From the NCBI RefSeq assembly GCF_031845375.1, contig NZ_JAVREK010000004.1, positions 124,001 to 188,000 on the forward strand: a stretch of 64,000 nt of DNA, written 5' to 3'. The notes below the pieces were generated by a model that did not search any database, was not told where the DNA came from, and saw only the letters and a program-made list of their open reading frames with translations. Origin of the DNA: Streptomonospora wellingtoniae (GTDB lineage Bacteria; Actinomycetota; Actinomycetes; Streptosporangiales; Streptosporangiaceae). This document shows positions 43,770 to 51,954 of this stretch, piece by piece (position 1 is the first letter of the stretch; the number at the start of each line of letters is the position of its first letter). The position numbers and the translations under genes are program-made.

Positions 43770-44885
43770 GTGGCAGACCTAGACCCCGCAGACAAGATCA
43801 AGGAACTCACCACCACGCTGGCGAATGTGGAGGCCGTCCTCGACCTCGACGCCAAGCGGCGCGAGATCGACGAGCTGCGCGAGCAGTCTGCCGACCCGGA
43901 GCTGTGGAACGATCCCGACCGCGCCCAGCAGGTCACCCGCAGGCTGTCCCACCTGGAGTCCACGGTCAGCAAGGTCGGCACGATCCGGAGACGGCTGGAC
44001 GACCTGAGCGTGCTCTACGAGCTCGCCTCCTCCGAGGACGACCCCGACACCCGCACCGAGGCCGACAACGAGCTGGAGTCGCTGCGCTCGGACATCGGCG
44101 AGCTGGAGGTCCGCACCCTCCTCAGCGGCCCCTACGACGAGCGTGAGGCGCTGGTGAGCATCAACTCCCAGGCCGGGGGCATCGACGCCGCCGACTGGGC
44201 GCAGATGCTGCAGCGCATGTACCTGCGCTGGGCCGAGCGGCACGGCTACCCCACGCTGATCTACGAGACCTCCTACGCCGAGGAAGCCGGCATCAAGTCC
44301 ACGACCTTCGCGGTCAAGGCTCCGTTCGCCTACGGCACGCTGCGCGGCGAGCACGGCACTCACCGGCTGGTGCGCATCTCGCCGTTCGACAACCAGAACC
44401 GGCGCCAGACCTCCTTCGCGGGCGTGGACGTGGTGCCCGTCGTCCAGCAGAGCGACCACATCGAGATCGACGAGAACGAGTTGCGCATCGACGTCTACCG
44501 CTCCAGCGGCCCGGGCGGGCAGAGCGTCAACACCACCGACTCCGCGGTGCGCATCACCCACCTGCCCACCGGCGTCGTCGTCACCTGCCAGAACGAGAAG
44601 AGCCAGATCCAGAACCGGGCGACCGCGATGGGCATGCTCCAGGCCAAGCTGCTGGAGCTCAAGCGCCGCGAGGAGAAGGCCGAGATCGACGAGCTGCGCG
44701 GCGAGAACGTCAGCAGCTGGGGCACGCAGATGCGCAACTACGTGCTGCACCCTTACCAGAGCGTGAAGGACGTGCGGACGGGGGTGGAGAGCGGCAACAC
44801 GGGCGGCGTGCTCGACGGTGAGATCGACACCTTCATCGACGCCGAGATCCGCTGGTTGCGCAGCCAGGAGGGCGACGAGGGCTGA
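43770..44885 (+). CDS. prfB: Peptide chain release factor 2
   Basis: A 371-aa RF2 recognising UGA and UAA. It carries the RF2 tripeptide SPF in RISPFDNQNRRQTSF and the catalytic GGQ in SSGPGGQSVNTTDSAVR. The frame is uninterrupted from GTG 43770, so the programmed +1 frameshift used by many bacterial prfB genes is absent. There is no Shine-Dalgarno sequence; TAGACT (43757-43762) ends seven nt before GTG, suggesting a leaderless transcript. ftsE and ftsX follow, then smpB. Confidence 0.96.
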   Translation: MADLDPADKIKELTTTLANVEAVLDLDAKRREIDELREQSADPELWNDPDRAQQVTRRLSHLESTVSKVGTIRRRLDDLSVLYELASSEDDPDTRTEADNELESLRSDIGELEVRTLLSGPYDEREALVSINSQAGGIDAADWAQMLQRMYLRWAERHGYPTLIYETSYAEEAGIKSTTFAVKAPFAYGTLRGEHGTHRLVRISPFDNQNRRQTSFAGVDVVPVVQQSDHIEIDENELRIDVYRSSGPGGQSVNTTDSAVRITHLPTGVVVTCQNEKSQIQNRATAMGMLQAKLLELKRREEKAEIDELRGENVSSWGTQMRNYVLHPYQSVKDVRTGVESGNTGGVLDGEIDTFIDAEIRWLRSQEGDEG

Positions 44886-45213
44886 CCGCCGGCGGTGGTG
44901 CCCGCCCCGCGGGCGCCGCCGCGGGGGTGTCCATGACGCCCGGTATATGCGAACGTTATCGCTGCTTGACACTTCCGATATGCTCTGATCTGCTGTTCTG
45001 TGAACAGCCGAGGCCGATCAGCCGTGTATGGTCGAGGCCGCCCGAGCATCCGCCCGCCCCCTTCAGGGCCCTCGCGGGGGTTGCGGGCCGATTTGGACAT
45101 TCCGGGTTGCGATCACCTCTACACTGACGATTGGCCCTGTGGCCGGTACTGCCTCTTGCGGAACCAGTCATCCGCTGAGGTGCCCCTACCCTTGAGAACC
45201 TTGTGATGCTGCC
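44886..45213 (+). other. Intergenic region prfB-ftsE
   Basis: A 328-bp spacer without coding potential. A GC-rich hairpin-like sequence follows the prfB stop (GGTGCCCGC and GCGGGCGCC near 44897-44919). TTGACA at 44966-44971 is a good -35 box, but no convincing -10 at 17-18 nt follows. TACACT near 45119 is a possible -10 closer to ftsE. Confidence 0.45.
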
Positions 45214-45903
45214 GTGATCCATTTTGAGAACGTCACCAAGGCCTATACGACCCAGAAGCACCCCGCGCTGGAGAGCGTGTCCATCGACGTCGACAAGGGG
45301 GAGTTCGTCTTCCTGGTCGGCCCCTCCGGCTCCGGGAAGTCGACATTCCTCCGGCTCGTCCTGAAGGAGGAGAAGCCCAACAAGGGCCGGGTGCACGTTG
45401 CCGGCAAGGACTTGGCGCGGTTGTCCAACTGGAAGGTTCCGCACCTGCGGCGCCGGATCGGATGCGTGTTCCAGGACTTCCGGCTGCTGCCGAACAAGAA
45501 CGTCTTCGAGAACGTGGCCTTCGCCCTCGAGGTGATCGGCAAGCCGCGGAGGTTCATCCGCAAGGTCGTCCCCGAGGTCGTCGAACTCGTCGGCCTCGAA
45601 GGCAAGGCCGACCGCATGCCCGACGAGCTGTCGGGTGGCGAGCAGCAGCGGGTCGCCATCGCGCGGGCGTTCGTCAACCGCCCGCAGATCCTGCTTGCTG
45701 ACGAGCCCACGGGGAACATCGACCCCGCTACGTCGATCGGCATCATGAAGGTGCTCGACCGAATCAACCGGACCGGGACGACCGTTGTCATGGCGACCCA
45801 CGACGCGGCCATCGTCGACTCGATGCGCAAGCGCGTCATCGAGCTCGAGGACGGCGTGGTCGTGCGCGACCAGACCCGCGGCGTCTACGGGCAGGCGTAC
45901 TGA
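45214..45903 (+). CDS. ftsE: Cell division ATP-binding protein FtsE
   Basis: A 229-aa ABC ATPase that with FtsX regulates peptidoglycan hydrolases at division. Walker A is GPSGSGKST (36-44), signature LSGGEQQRVAIARA, Walker B ILLADEPTGNID, and H-loop His in MATHDAA. GTG 45214 starts at the family's conserved MIHFENVTKAY. The ftsX start lies about 75 nt downstream. Confidence 0.96.
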   Translation: MIHFENVTKAYTTQKHPALESVSIDVDKGEFVFLVGPSGSGKSTFLRLVLKEEKPNKGRVHVAGKDLARLSNWKVPHLRRRIGCVFQDFRLLPNKNVFENVAFALEVIGKPRRFIRKVVPEVVELVGLEGKADRMPDELSGGEQQRVAIARAFVNRPQILLADEPTGNIDPATSIGIMKVLDRINRTGTTVVMATHDAAIVDSMRKRVIELEDGVVVRDQTRGVYGQAY

Positions 45904-45978
45904 CGCACGGGCCTGCCAGCGCTCCTGCGTTGGTCAGTGCAGCGCGGCGAAGCCCACGAGGATGGACCCTTAACTCTC

Positions 45979-46887
45979 ATGCGTGCACAATTCGTACTTT
46001 CCGAGATCTGGATCGGTCTGCGTCGCAACCTGACGATGACCGTGGCGGTCATCACGACGGTGGCCATCTCCCTCGCCCTGTTCGGCGGCGGTCTGCTGAT
46101 CAACCAGCAGGTATCGCAGATGCGCCAGTACTGGGACGAGCGTGTGACCCTGACCATCTACATGTGCACGGAGATCTCCAACTCCACCACGTGTGAGGAG
46201 AACGGGCCCGCCACCGACGAGCAGCGCCAGGGCATCCAGAGCGACCTGGAGTCGATGAGCCAGGTCAAGAGCGTCGAGTACGTCTCAGCTGAGCAGGCAT
46301 ACAAGGACTTCCAGGAACGCTTCTCCAACAACCAGGCCATGGTGGACGCCGTCCGCAAGGGCGACATCCCCGACAACTTCCGGGTCCAGTTGGTCGACCC
46401 GACCAAGTACCAGTCCGTGGCCAACGAGGTGGAGGGCCGCGCGGGCATCGACTCCATCTACGACGACCAGGCGGTGCTGGAGCAGTTCTTCGGCCTGCTC
46501 GACGGCCTCACCGGCGCCGCGCTGACCGTCGCGTTCGTGCAGTTGGCCGCGGCGGCGCTGCTGATCGGCAATACCGTTCGCCTGGCCGCCTACAACAGGC
46601 GCAAGGAGACCGGCATCATGCGGCTCGTCGGCGCGTCGAACTTCTATATCCAACTGCCGTTCCTGCTGGAAGGCGCGATCGCCGGCCTGATCGGCGGTGT
46701 CATCGCCTCCGGCTTCATCGTGGCCGCGCGTTATCTGCTGCTGACGCGGATCCAGGAGTGGTTCCAGTTCGACGTCACGCTGTCGACCGGTTCACTGATG
46801 TCGGTGATCGGCGTGACGCTGATCCTGGGCATCCTGCTCTGTACGGTGGCCTCGTTCCTGACACTGCGGCGCTACCTGCGGGTCTAG
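45979..46887 (+). CDS. ftsX: Cell division protein FtsX
   Basis: A 302-aa membrane subunit of the FtsEX complex. One N-terminal helix (MTVAVITTVAISLALFGGGL) precedes an extracytoplasmic domain of about 130 residues, where partner hydrolases or adaptors bind, followed by three C-terminal helices and the permease motif RKETGIMRLVGAS. ATG 45979 starts at the conserved MRAQFVLSEIWIGLRRN; the ribosome site is weak. Confidence 0.95.
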   Translation: MRAQFVLSEIWIGLRRNLTMTVAVITTVAISLALFGGGLLINQQVSQMRQYWDERVTLTIYMCTEISNSTTCEENGPATDEQRQGIQSDLESMSQVKSVEYVSAEQAYKDFQERFSNNQAMVDAVRKGDIPDNFRVQLVDPTKYQSVANEVEGRAGIDSIYDDQAVLEQFFGLLDGLTGAALTVAFVQLAAAALLIGNTVRLAAYNRRKETGIMRLVGASNFYIQLPFLLEGAIAGLIGGVIASGFIVAARYLLLTRIQEWFQFDVTLSTGSLMSVIGVTLILGILLCTVASFLTLRRYLRV

Positions 46888-46937
46888 CCTCGCAGGCGGG
46901 GGACCGCGCCACAGCGCGGTCGAGGAAGGGGATACCT

Positions 46938-47402
46938 GTGGCACGCGAAAAGGGGCGGAAGCTCGTCGCGCAGAACCGGCGTGCTCGGCACGACTACCAC
47001 ATCGACGACACCTACGAGGCGGGCATCGTGCTCACCGGGACCGAGGTGAAGTCGCTTCGCGCCGGGCGCGCGTCCCTGATCGACGGCTTCGCCCAGGTCA
47101 AGGACGGCGAGGTGTGGTTGGAGAACGTCCACATCCCCGAGTACGCACAGGGCACGTGGACCAACCACTCCGCCCGCAGACCCCGTAAGCTGCTGTTGCA
47201 CCGCGAGGAGATCGCCCGCCTGATCGGCAAGACCCAGGAGGCCGGGCGCACCCTGGTCCCCCTGTCGCTGTACTTCAGCGAGGGCCACGCCAAGGTCGAG
47301 ATCGCGCTGGCTCGTGGTAAGCGCAGTTACGACAAGCGCCGCGACATCGCCGAACGCGAGGCAAAGCGCGACATGGAGCGCGCGCTGCGGCGTCGGCGCT
47401 GA
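46938..47402 (+). CDS. smpB: SsrA-binding protein SmpB
   Basis: A 154-aa SmpB, which binds tmRNA and brings it to stalled ribosomes. Motifs include NRRARHDYHIDDTYEAGIVL, GTEVKSLRAGRASLIDGF and VPLSLYFSEGHAKVEIALAR, with the basic C-terminal tail that enters the mRNA channel (KRDMERALRRRR). GTG 46938 has GAGGAAGGGG upstream. ssrA is encoded 2.6 kb downstream. Confidence 0.97.
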   Translation: MAREKGRKLVAQNRRARHDYHIDDTYEAGIVLTGTEVKSLRAGRASLIDGFAQVKDGEVWLENVHIPEYAQGTWTNHSARRPRKLLLHREEIARLIGKTQEAGRTLVPLSLYFSEGHAKVEIALARGKRSYDKRRDIAEREAKRDMERALRRRR

Positions 47403-47424
47403 GCGCTGTGAAAGGATCGCAAGG

Positions 47425-49458
47425 GTGTCCCCCCGTCACCTCCGCCGTCTGCTAGCGGCAGGAACCGGGCTCGCCGTCGCCGCGGTGGTCTCGGGCTGCA
47501 CCACTCAGCCCTCGCCGGAGGTCGCGGTGCGCAACTTCCTGCTGGAGTGGCAGGCCGGCGATTACTCCAACGCGGCCGCCTACACCCAGGGCGGCGAGGC
47601 CGAGAAGGTCGCCGAGGCGTTGGAGGACACCCACCGCCAGCTCGACCTCGCCGGGCTGCGCTTCTCCCTCGGGCGCATTACGCAGGACGGCGACACCGCC
47701 GAGGCGGAGTTCCAGGCCCAGGCCGACCTGGGCATCGGCGACCCGGTGTGGAAGTACACCGGGTCGCTGTCCCTGCGGGACGGCCCCGGCGGCTGGCTGA
47801 TCTCGTGGTCGCCGTCGGTGATCCACCCCGACCTGGGCCAGGACGAGCGCATGGCCGTCAGCTACGACGTCCCCGACCGCGGGCAGATCGCCGACCGCAA
47901 CGGCGATCCGCTGGTAGGCACGACCTCCGTCACCGCGTTCGGCGTCGTGCCCACCGACTTGGAGGACGCTGAGCGCGGCGTCGCCGAGCTCGCCGATGTG
48001 CTGGGCGAGGACGAGCAGCCGCTCCTGGACCGCGTCCGCTCCGCGCCGCCGGAGGAGTTCCAGCCGCTGGTGCTGATGCGCGCCGGCGAGGTGACGGACA
48101 AGATCCGCAGGCAGACCACGTCGATCCCCGGTGTGCGGACCGAGCGTCTCAAGATGCAGCTCAAACCGGAGGCCGCCGCCCCCGTCGTCGGGGAGGTCGC
48201 GGGCACGGCCGAGCACAACGTCTCCTCCCGTGTGGCGGGCACCTACCAGGCCGGCGACACGGTGGGCCTCACCGGCCTCCAGAACGTCTTCCAGCAGCGT
48301 CTGGCGGGCACGGCCACGACCAAGGTCGTCACCGTCGACAGGAAGGGCGACGCGACCGGCGTTCTGCATTCGTGGCCAGGGCTGCAGAGCGGCTCGCTGG
48401 AGACCAGCCTGGACCTCGACGTTCAGCAGGCCGGCAAGGCGGCTCTGGAGACCCTGCCCGAGCGGGGCTACATGGTCGCGCTGGACGCCCGCACCGGCGA
48501 AGTGCTCGCCTCGGTCGGCAACGGCGGCGCGGACGACGACGGCGCGTTCACCGCGCAGTACCGGCCCGGCGAGGCGTTCAGCATCGTCTCCTACGCGGCC
48601 GCCCTGCGCAGCGGCGCCTACTCGCCGGACGACACTCTGACCTGCGACAACAGCACCAAGGTGGGGGGGCGCACCTTCACCACGCCGAACAACACCGGCC
48701 TGTCGGGCCTGCCCGACCTCACCACGAACTTCAGCTACTCCTGCACGACCGCTTTCGCCCGGATGGGCGAGAAGGTGGGCGCCGACGCGATCGAGTCGGC
48801 CGCCCGCGACTTCGGTATCGGCGGCGACTGGCGGCTGTCCGTGCCCACCTACAACGGGGGCTTCGAGCGGCCCGGCTCGACTGGCGAGGCCGCGGCGGCC
48901 ATGGCCGGTACCGACCAGGTGCGGGTGAGCCCGCTGTCGATGGCCCTCGCGGCGGGAGCGGTCAGCGACGGGGCGTGGCACGCGCCGCGGCTGGTCTCCG
49001 GCGACGATGCCGCGGCGGTGTCGGACGGGGCGACCCGCCGCCTCGACCCGGGGGTCGTCAAGCCGCTCCGCGAGATGATGCGCTCGGCCGTCGAGCTGAG
49101 CGCGGTCGATGCCGACGTCGGCACCGTCCCGGTGCACGGCCAGGTGGCCAACACGACCCAGAAGGTGCGCGGCGACACGACCGCGGTGCAGTGGTTCGTC
49201 GGCTACCAGGGCGACATCGCATTCGCGGTGGCGGCCGAGGTACACCCCTCCATCCAGCTGTGGGAGCAGTACGCGGCGCAGGCCGCCGGATCCTTCCTGC
49301 AGCAGCTTCCCTACGGCTACGTCGAGAAGATGGCCGAGCAGGACCCGCAGGCCGCCGACACCGGGGGCGGCCAGCAGTCCGGCCAGGCCGGCGCTGGAAC
49401 TTCGCCCTCCGCGACGCCGCCCGGTGCGAGCGGCGCGTCCGCCGAGCAGAGCGGGTAG
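47425..49458 (+). CDS. Penicillin-binding-protein-like lipoprotein with degenerate catalytic motifs
   Basis: A 677-aa exported lipoprotein (lipobox VSGC, Cys25). A MecA-N/NTF2-like domain (residues ~30-155) and a PBP dimerisation-like domain are followed by a transpeptidase fold. The catalytic motifs are replaced: where SxxK is expected, YRPGEAFSIVSYAAAL has Glu383 and Ser386; SxN reads SCTTAFA (Ser439, Thr441); the KTG region reads HGQVANTTQ (Gln573-Val-Ala). It therefore cannot act as a normal transpeptidase. A Gly/Ser/Ala-rich tail ends the protein. GTG 47425 follows AAAGG. It sits between smpB and ssrA. Confidence 0.88.
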   Translation: MSPRHLRRLLAAGTGLAVAAVVSGCTTQPSPEVAVRNFLLEWQAGDYSNAAAYTQGGEAEKVAEALEDTHRQLDLAGLRFSLGRITQDGDTAEAEFQAQADLGIGDPVWKYTGSLSLRDGPGGWLISWSPSVIHPDLGQDERMAVSYDVPDRGQIADRNGDPLVGTTSVTAFGVVPTDLEDAERGVAELADVLGEDEQPLLDRVRSAPPEEFQPLVLMRAGEVTDKIRRQTTSIPGVRTERLKMQLKPEAAAPVVGEVAGTAEHNVSSRVAGTYQAGDTVGLTGLQNVFQQRLAGTATTKVVTVDRKGDATGVLHSWPGLQSGSLETSLDLDVQQAGKAALETLPERGYMVALDARTGEVLASVGNGGADDDGAFTAQYRPGEAFSIVSYAAALRSGAYSPDDTLTCDNSTKVGGRTFTTPNNTGLSGLPDLTTNFSYSCTTAFARMGEKVGADAIESAARDFGIGGDWRLSVPTYNGGFERPGSTGEAAAAMAGTDQVRVSPLSMALAAGAVSDGAWHAPRLVSGDDAAAVSDGATRRLDPGVVKPLREMMRSAVELSAVDADVGTVPVHGQVANTTQKVRGDTTAVQWFVGYQGDIAFAVAAEVHPSIQLWEQYAAQAAGSFLQQLPYGYVEKMAEQDPQAADTGGGQQSGQAGAGTSPSATPPGASGASAEQSG

Positions 49459-49564
49459 GCGCCGACGCACGCCCGGCTGCGGGCGCGGGCGTGTGCTCGG
49501 CGCGCGTCCTCGGCGCCGTTCGGCCGGATTCGTAGCGGGCTGCGGCGTGTTGTCCCGAACCGAG

Positions 49565-49686
49565 AAAAAAATCCGGTGGGCGAGCAACCCCTGCAGGGAC
49601 GACACGCGTCTTCACGAGTGACTGGGGACCGCAAAGGGGGTTGCGGCCCAGTCGATAGCAGGACCTCGTCTCGGGGGAGGCCCTGC
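49565..49686 (-). ncRNA. Candidate minus-strand structured RNA with C-rich hairpin loops
   Basis: On the minus strand two hairpins occur in series. One (49658-49686) has stem GCAGG/CCTGC plus CCTC/GAGG and a C-rich loop; the other (49621-49652) has stems ACTGGG/CCCAGT and CCGCAA/TTGCGG around loop CCCCCT. About 50 nt further lies a run of seven T (49571 to 49565). The layout recalls the twin C-loop hairpins of actinobacterial 6C RNA, but loops have only four to five C. Also possibly a plus-strand structure. Confidence 0.3.
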
Positions 49687-49809
49687 CGAAAGGAAAAGGC
49701 CGGCCCGACCCTGCCGGCCGCCCTCGCGGGCAGCGTCGATGGTTCCCGTCCGCGCCCGCGAGGGATTCCCTTCGCCTCCGGCACCTCCGTCCCCTGGGGA
49801 CCCCAACCG

Positions 49810-49872
49810 CGCCGATCTTGTAGCCATCGTGAAGGAAAGCGTTTTCCAGTGACGATGGCTACAAGATCGGCG
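49810..49872. repeat. Palindromic repeat, copy 2
   Basis: Perfect 20-bp arms (49810-49829 and 49853-49872) and a 23-nt loop containing GGAAA-GCGT-TTTCC. It differs from copy 1 (38391) at paired positions: GTTGATC/GATCAAC there, GCCGATC/GATCGGC here, so the stem is preserved by compensatory changes. It lies just before the ssrA promoter. Confidence 0.85.
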
Positions 49873-49894
49873 GTGGACGATACCGGGAATCAAC

Positions 49895-49924
49895 TTGGAC
49901 CCCGGCGCGTTCTAGGGGTAGCGT
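49895..49924 (+). promoter_or_regulatory. Putative ssrA promoter
   Basis: TTGGAC (49895-49900) and TAGCGT (49919-49924) with an 18-nt spacer match a housekeeping-type actinobacterial promoter. Transcription would begin near 49931, leaving about 57 nt to be removed upstream of the mature tmRNA. Confidence 0.6.
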
Positions 49925-49987
49925 TGGATCATGCGGGGACACCTCGGTGGTCCCGCATGCGGGCTGCGGCCCGTTGAAAACTACACA

Positions 49988-50357
49988 GGGGGTGATCGGT
50001 TTCGACTTTGATCGCCGTGCCAGGGGAAGCGAGCCGAGGGTTGCGACGTAACCTCGTAAATCCTGCCTCGCGCTAAATACAAGTGCCAATTCTAAGCGCA
50101 CTGAGTTCGCTCTCGCTGCATAAGCGATAGTGACTCTGTCGGCCTGGACCCGTCCTCGGTCCAGTGTCCGGCATCGACTTGAGGACTTACCGCTCGGATC
50201 AGGCCACGGGGCCCGAGCGGGACATTCACGTGGCTGGGCTCGTCAGCGACTCGTTCGCGGGAGCGCTGGAGCCGAGTAGAACGCCAACGCGAACTGCGCT
50301 CGGAGAAGCCCTGGCTCGTCATCGAAGGACGCGGGTTCGATTCCCGCCACCTCCACC
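49988..50357 (+). ncRNA. ssrA: Transfer-messenger RNA
   Basis: The tRNA-like 5' end GGGGGTGATCGGTTTCGAC pairs with CACCTCC at 50348-50354; the T-arm GGGTTCGATTCCCGC precedes it. The tag-coding segment is at 50085-50123: GCC resume codon, then AATTCTAAGCGC and so on to GCTGCATAA, giving ANSKRTEFALAA. CCA is not encoded as such, so the exact 3' end is approximate. tmRNA rescues stalled ribosomes with SmpB (46938) and tags nascent proteins for degradation. A strong intrinsic terminator follows. Confidence 0.95.
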
Positions 50358-50367
50358 CGAATCGGAG

Positions 50368-50416
50368 ACGACCCCGCTCAGCGGCCGAAAGGCCCCTGAG
50401 CGGGGTCGTCTTTCTT
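50368..50416 (+). terminator. Intrinsic terminator of ssrA
   Basis: 13-bp arms CGACCCCGCTCAG (50369-50381) and CTGAGCGGGGTCG (50396-50408) enclose GCC/GGC sub-pairing, and are followed by TCTTTCTT. It begins about 11 nt after the tmRNA 3' end. Confidence 0.85.
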
Positions 50417-50581
50417 CGTCCGAGGGTGCGCGGCCCGGGGGCGAGGCGGGGTGTCACCCCGCCGGGCGGCTTCTGAGGCGTCCCGGTCGGGTGCCTTCGG
50501 CGTGCGGCGGCGCCGCTCGCACGCTGCGCCCGCCGGCGGGCGTCGCCGCCCGACCGGCGCGGTCCTTGCGCCCCATGCACC

Positions 50582-51181
50582 TCACGGTTCCAACGTCGCC
50601 GGAGTCCCCGGGGTGTAGGGATCGGACAGCAGTTCCACCGACGACAGTTGGACGCCGTCCGCGACGGTGAAGATGACGTCCGTCTCCACGGTGCCGCCGG
50701 GGTTCAGTTCCTCCCCGCAGTAGTCGTCGCACGTGGTGAGCGCGGCGTCGTAGTCGTCCACGTACTGGTTGCCCTCGACGTCGTAGGCGTGCGAGCCGCC
50801 CCAGTCGAAGTACTTCGGGCTCGACGTGGTGTTGGTGATCTGGACGTTGAAGACGACGTATCGGCTCCCGCTCGGCGCGCGGGAGGATGTCCCCGCGCCG
50901 TCGGTGATCACATCGTCGTCGTCCACGTAGGCCTCGTTGATGCGCATGTCGAAGTACCCGTCGCTGCCGGACATCCCGTGGAACTCGGTGAGGTCGGGCG
51001 CCTCGGGGGGCTTGCCCTTCGGCCGTACCTGCTCGCGGGGCCGCTCCGGCTCCCCGCTCCGCTCCGTCTTCTCAGGCTCCGGCGACGGGGACGCGGGCGT
51101 CTCGACCTCGACCGGGAGGCAGGCGATCAGCCCCGCACAGGTGGCGGCGGCCGCCGGAGGAGCCAGTAGTCTCCCAAACAT
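50582..51181 (-). CDS. Lipoprotein, DUF4352-like
   Basis: A 199-aa exported lipoprotein. Lipobox LIAC (Cys21) is followed by a Pro/Glu/Lys-rich linker (about 25-60) and a beta-rich domain with RYVVFNVQITNTTSSPKYFD and GGTVETDVIFTVADGVQLSS, the pattern of DUF4352 immunoglobulin-like domains that sense or bind cell-wall ligands. Two Cys pairs (ALTTCDDYCGEEL) may form a disulfide. ATG 51181; the upstream open frame is a shadow. Function unknown; convergent with ssrA. Confidence 0.8.
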   Translation of the reverse strand: MFGRLLAPPAAAATCAGLIACLPVEVETPASPSPEPEKTERSGEPERPREQVRPKGKPPEAPDLTEFHGMSGSDGYFDMRINEAYVDDDDVITDGAGTSSRAPSGSRYVVFNVQITNTTSSPKYFDWGGSHAYDVEGNQYVDDYDAALTTCDDYCGEELNPGGTVETDVIFTVADGVQLSSVELLSDPYTPGTPATLEP

Positions 51182-51432
51182 CTTCCGCTCATTTCCGAAT
51201 GCGCCCGTTCGCAGGTCAGACGGGTCACACTCGGTTCCTACCCGGGTCGGTGCCGGCGTAGAGCAACGCCGGCCGACCGGTCCGGCCGCGGCTCCCGGCT
51301 CCCGGCCGCGGCGACCGTCCGCGCCCGCGCGGTACCGAACGCGAGGGCGTTCCAGCGACTGCTGCGCGAACAGGGGGTGGCGGCATCGACGACGCCCTCG
51401 GCGCCGCGGGTCGAGTCGGCGGCCCCCTCCGC

Positions 51433-51750
51433 TCACTCCGGTGTGGCGCCGACGAGCCAGGCCACCTTTCCGGCGGTCAGGTCGATGCTCTCGCTGTTGC
51501 CGAGATAGACCCCGAAGGACGCGATGAAGGCGTGGTCGTGGGCGCGCGCCTCGCAGAAGACGTCCTCGACGGCGGCCTCGGACTCGGGGTTGCTGACCCG
51601 CAGGTAGGGCGACCCGTCGTCGATGACGCGCGCCCACACGCCGTAGCGCGTCACGGCCGTGGCCAGCCGGGAGAGCTCCGCGCGCCCCGCCGAGTTCCGC
51701 AGCGGTGCGGGAGCGGGCCGGGAGTTGCTGCTGGAAGGCTGATCGACCAC
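51433..51750 (-). CDS. Small hypothetical protein
   Basis: A 105-aa protein that I do not recognise. It has no signal or membrane segment. Sequence features include ELSRLATAVTRYGVWARVID, SPYLRVSNPESEAAVEDVF and AGKVAWLVGATPE, compatible with a small alpha/beta fold. It is credible because GTG 51750 has AGGAGG seven nt upstream. A 251-bp spacer without genes separates it from the lipoprotein gene downstream. Confidence 0.65.
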   Translation of the reverse strand: MVDQPSSSNSRPAPAPLRNSAGRAELSRLATAVTRYGVWARVIDDGSPYLRVSNPESEAAVEDVFCEARAHDHAFIASFGVYLGNSESIDLTAGKVAWLVGATPE

Positions 51751-51954
51751 GGCGGCCTCCTAGGCTAGTGAGCTCGCGCGGGGCGCGCTATCACCGCCAT
51801 TGTGGTCCTGTAAACAGCTGAAACTGTGTAGCCTGCCGACGACACGCCGTGTTCGCCACCCCGCCGGACCCGCCCCCGCGGTCGTCGGGCGGGCTCGGGC
51901 GGACGGCGGCCGGGCTCTTTGCCGGGCCGCCGCAGGCCGCAGCGCCTCCGTCCC

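Noticed and set aside
43770..43850. Programmed frameshift in prfB
   Set aside because: The frame is open from the GTG through the GGQ motif; no in-frame early UGA is present.
50340..51750. Integrated element at the 3' end of ssrA
   Set aside because: tmRNA genes are common integration sites, but I found no integrase, no direct repeat of the tmRNA 3' end and no mobile genes downstream.
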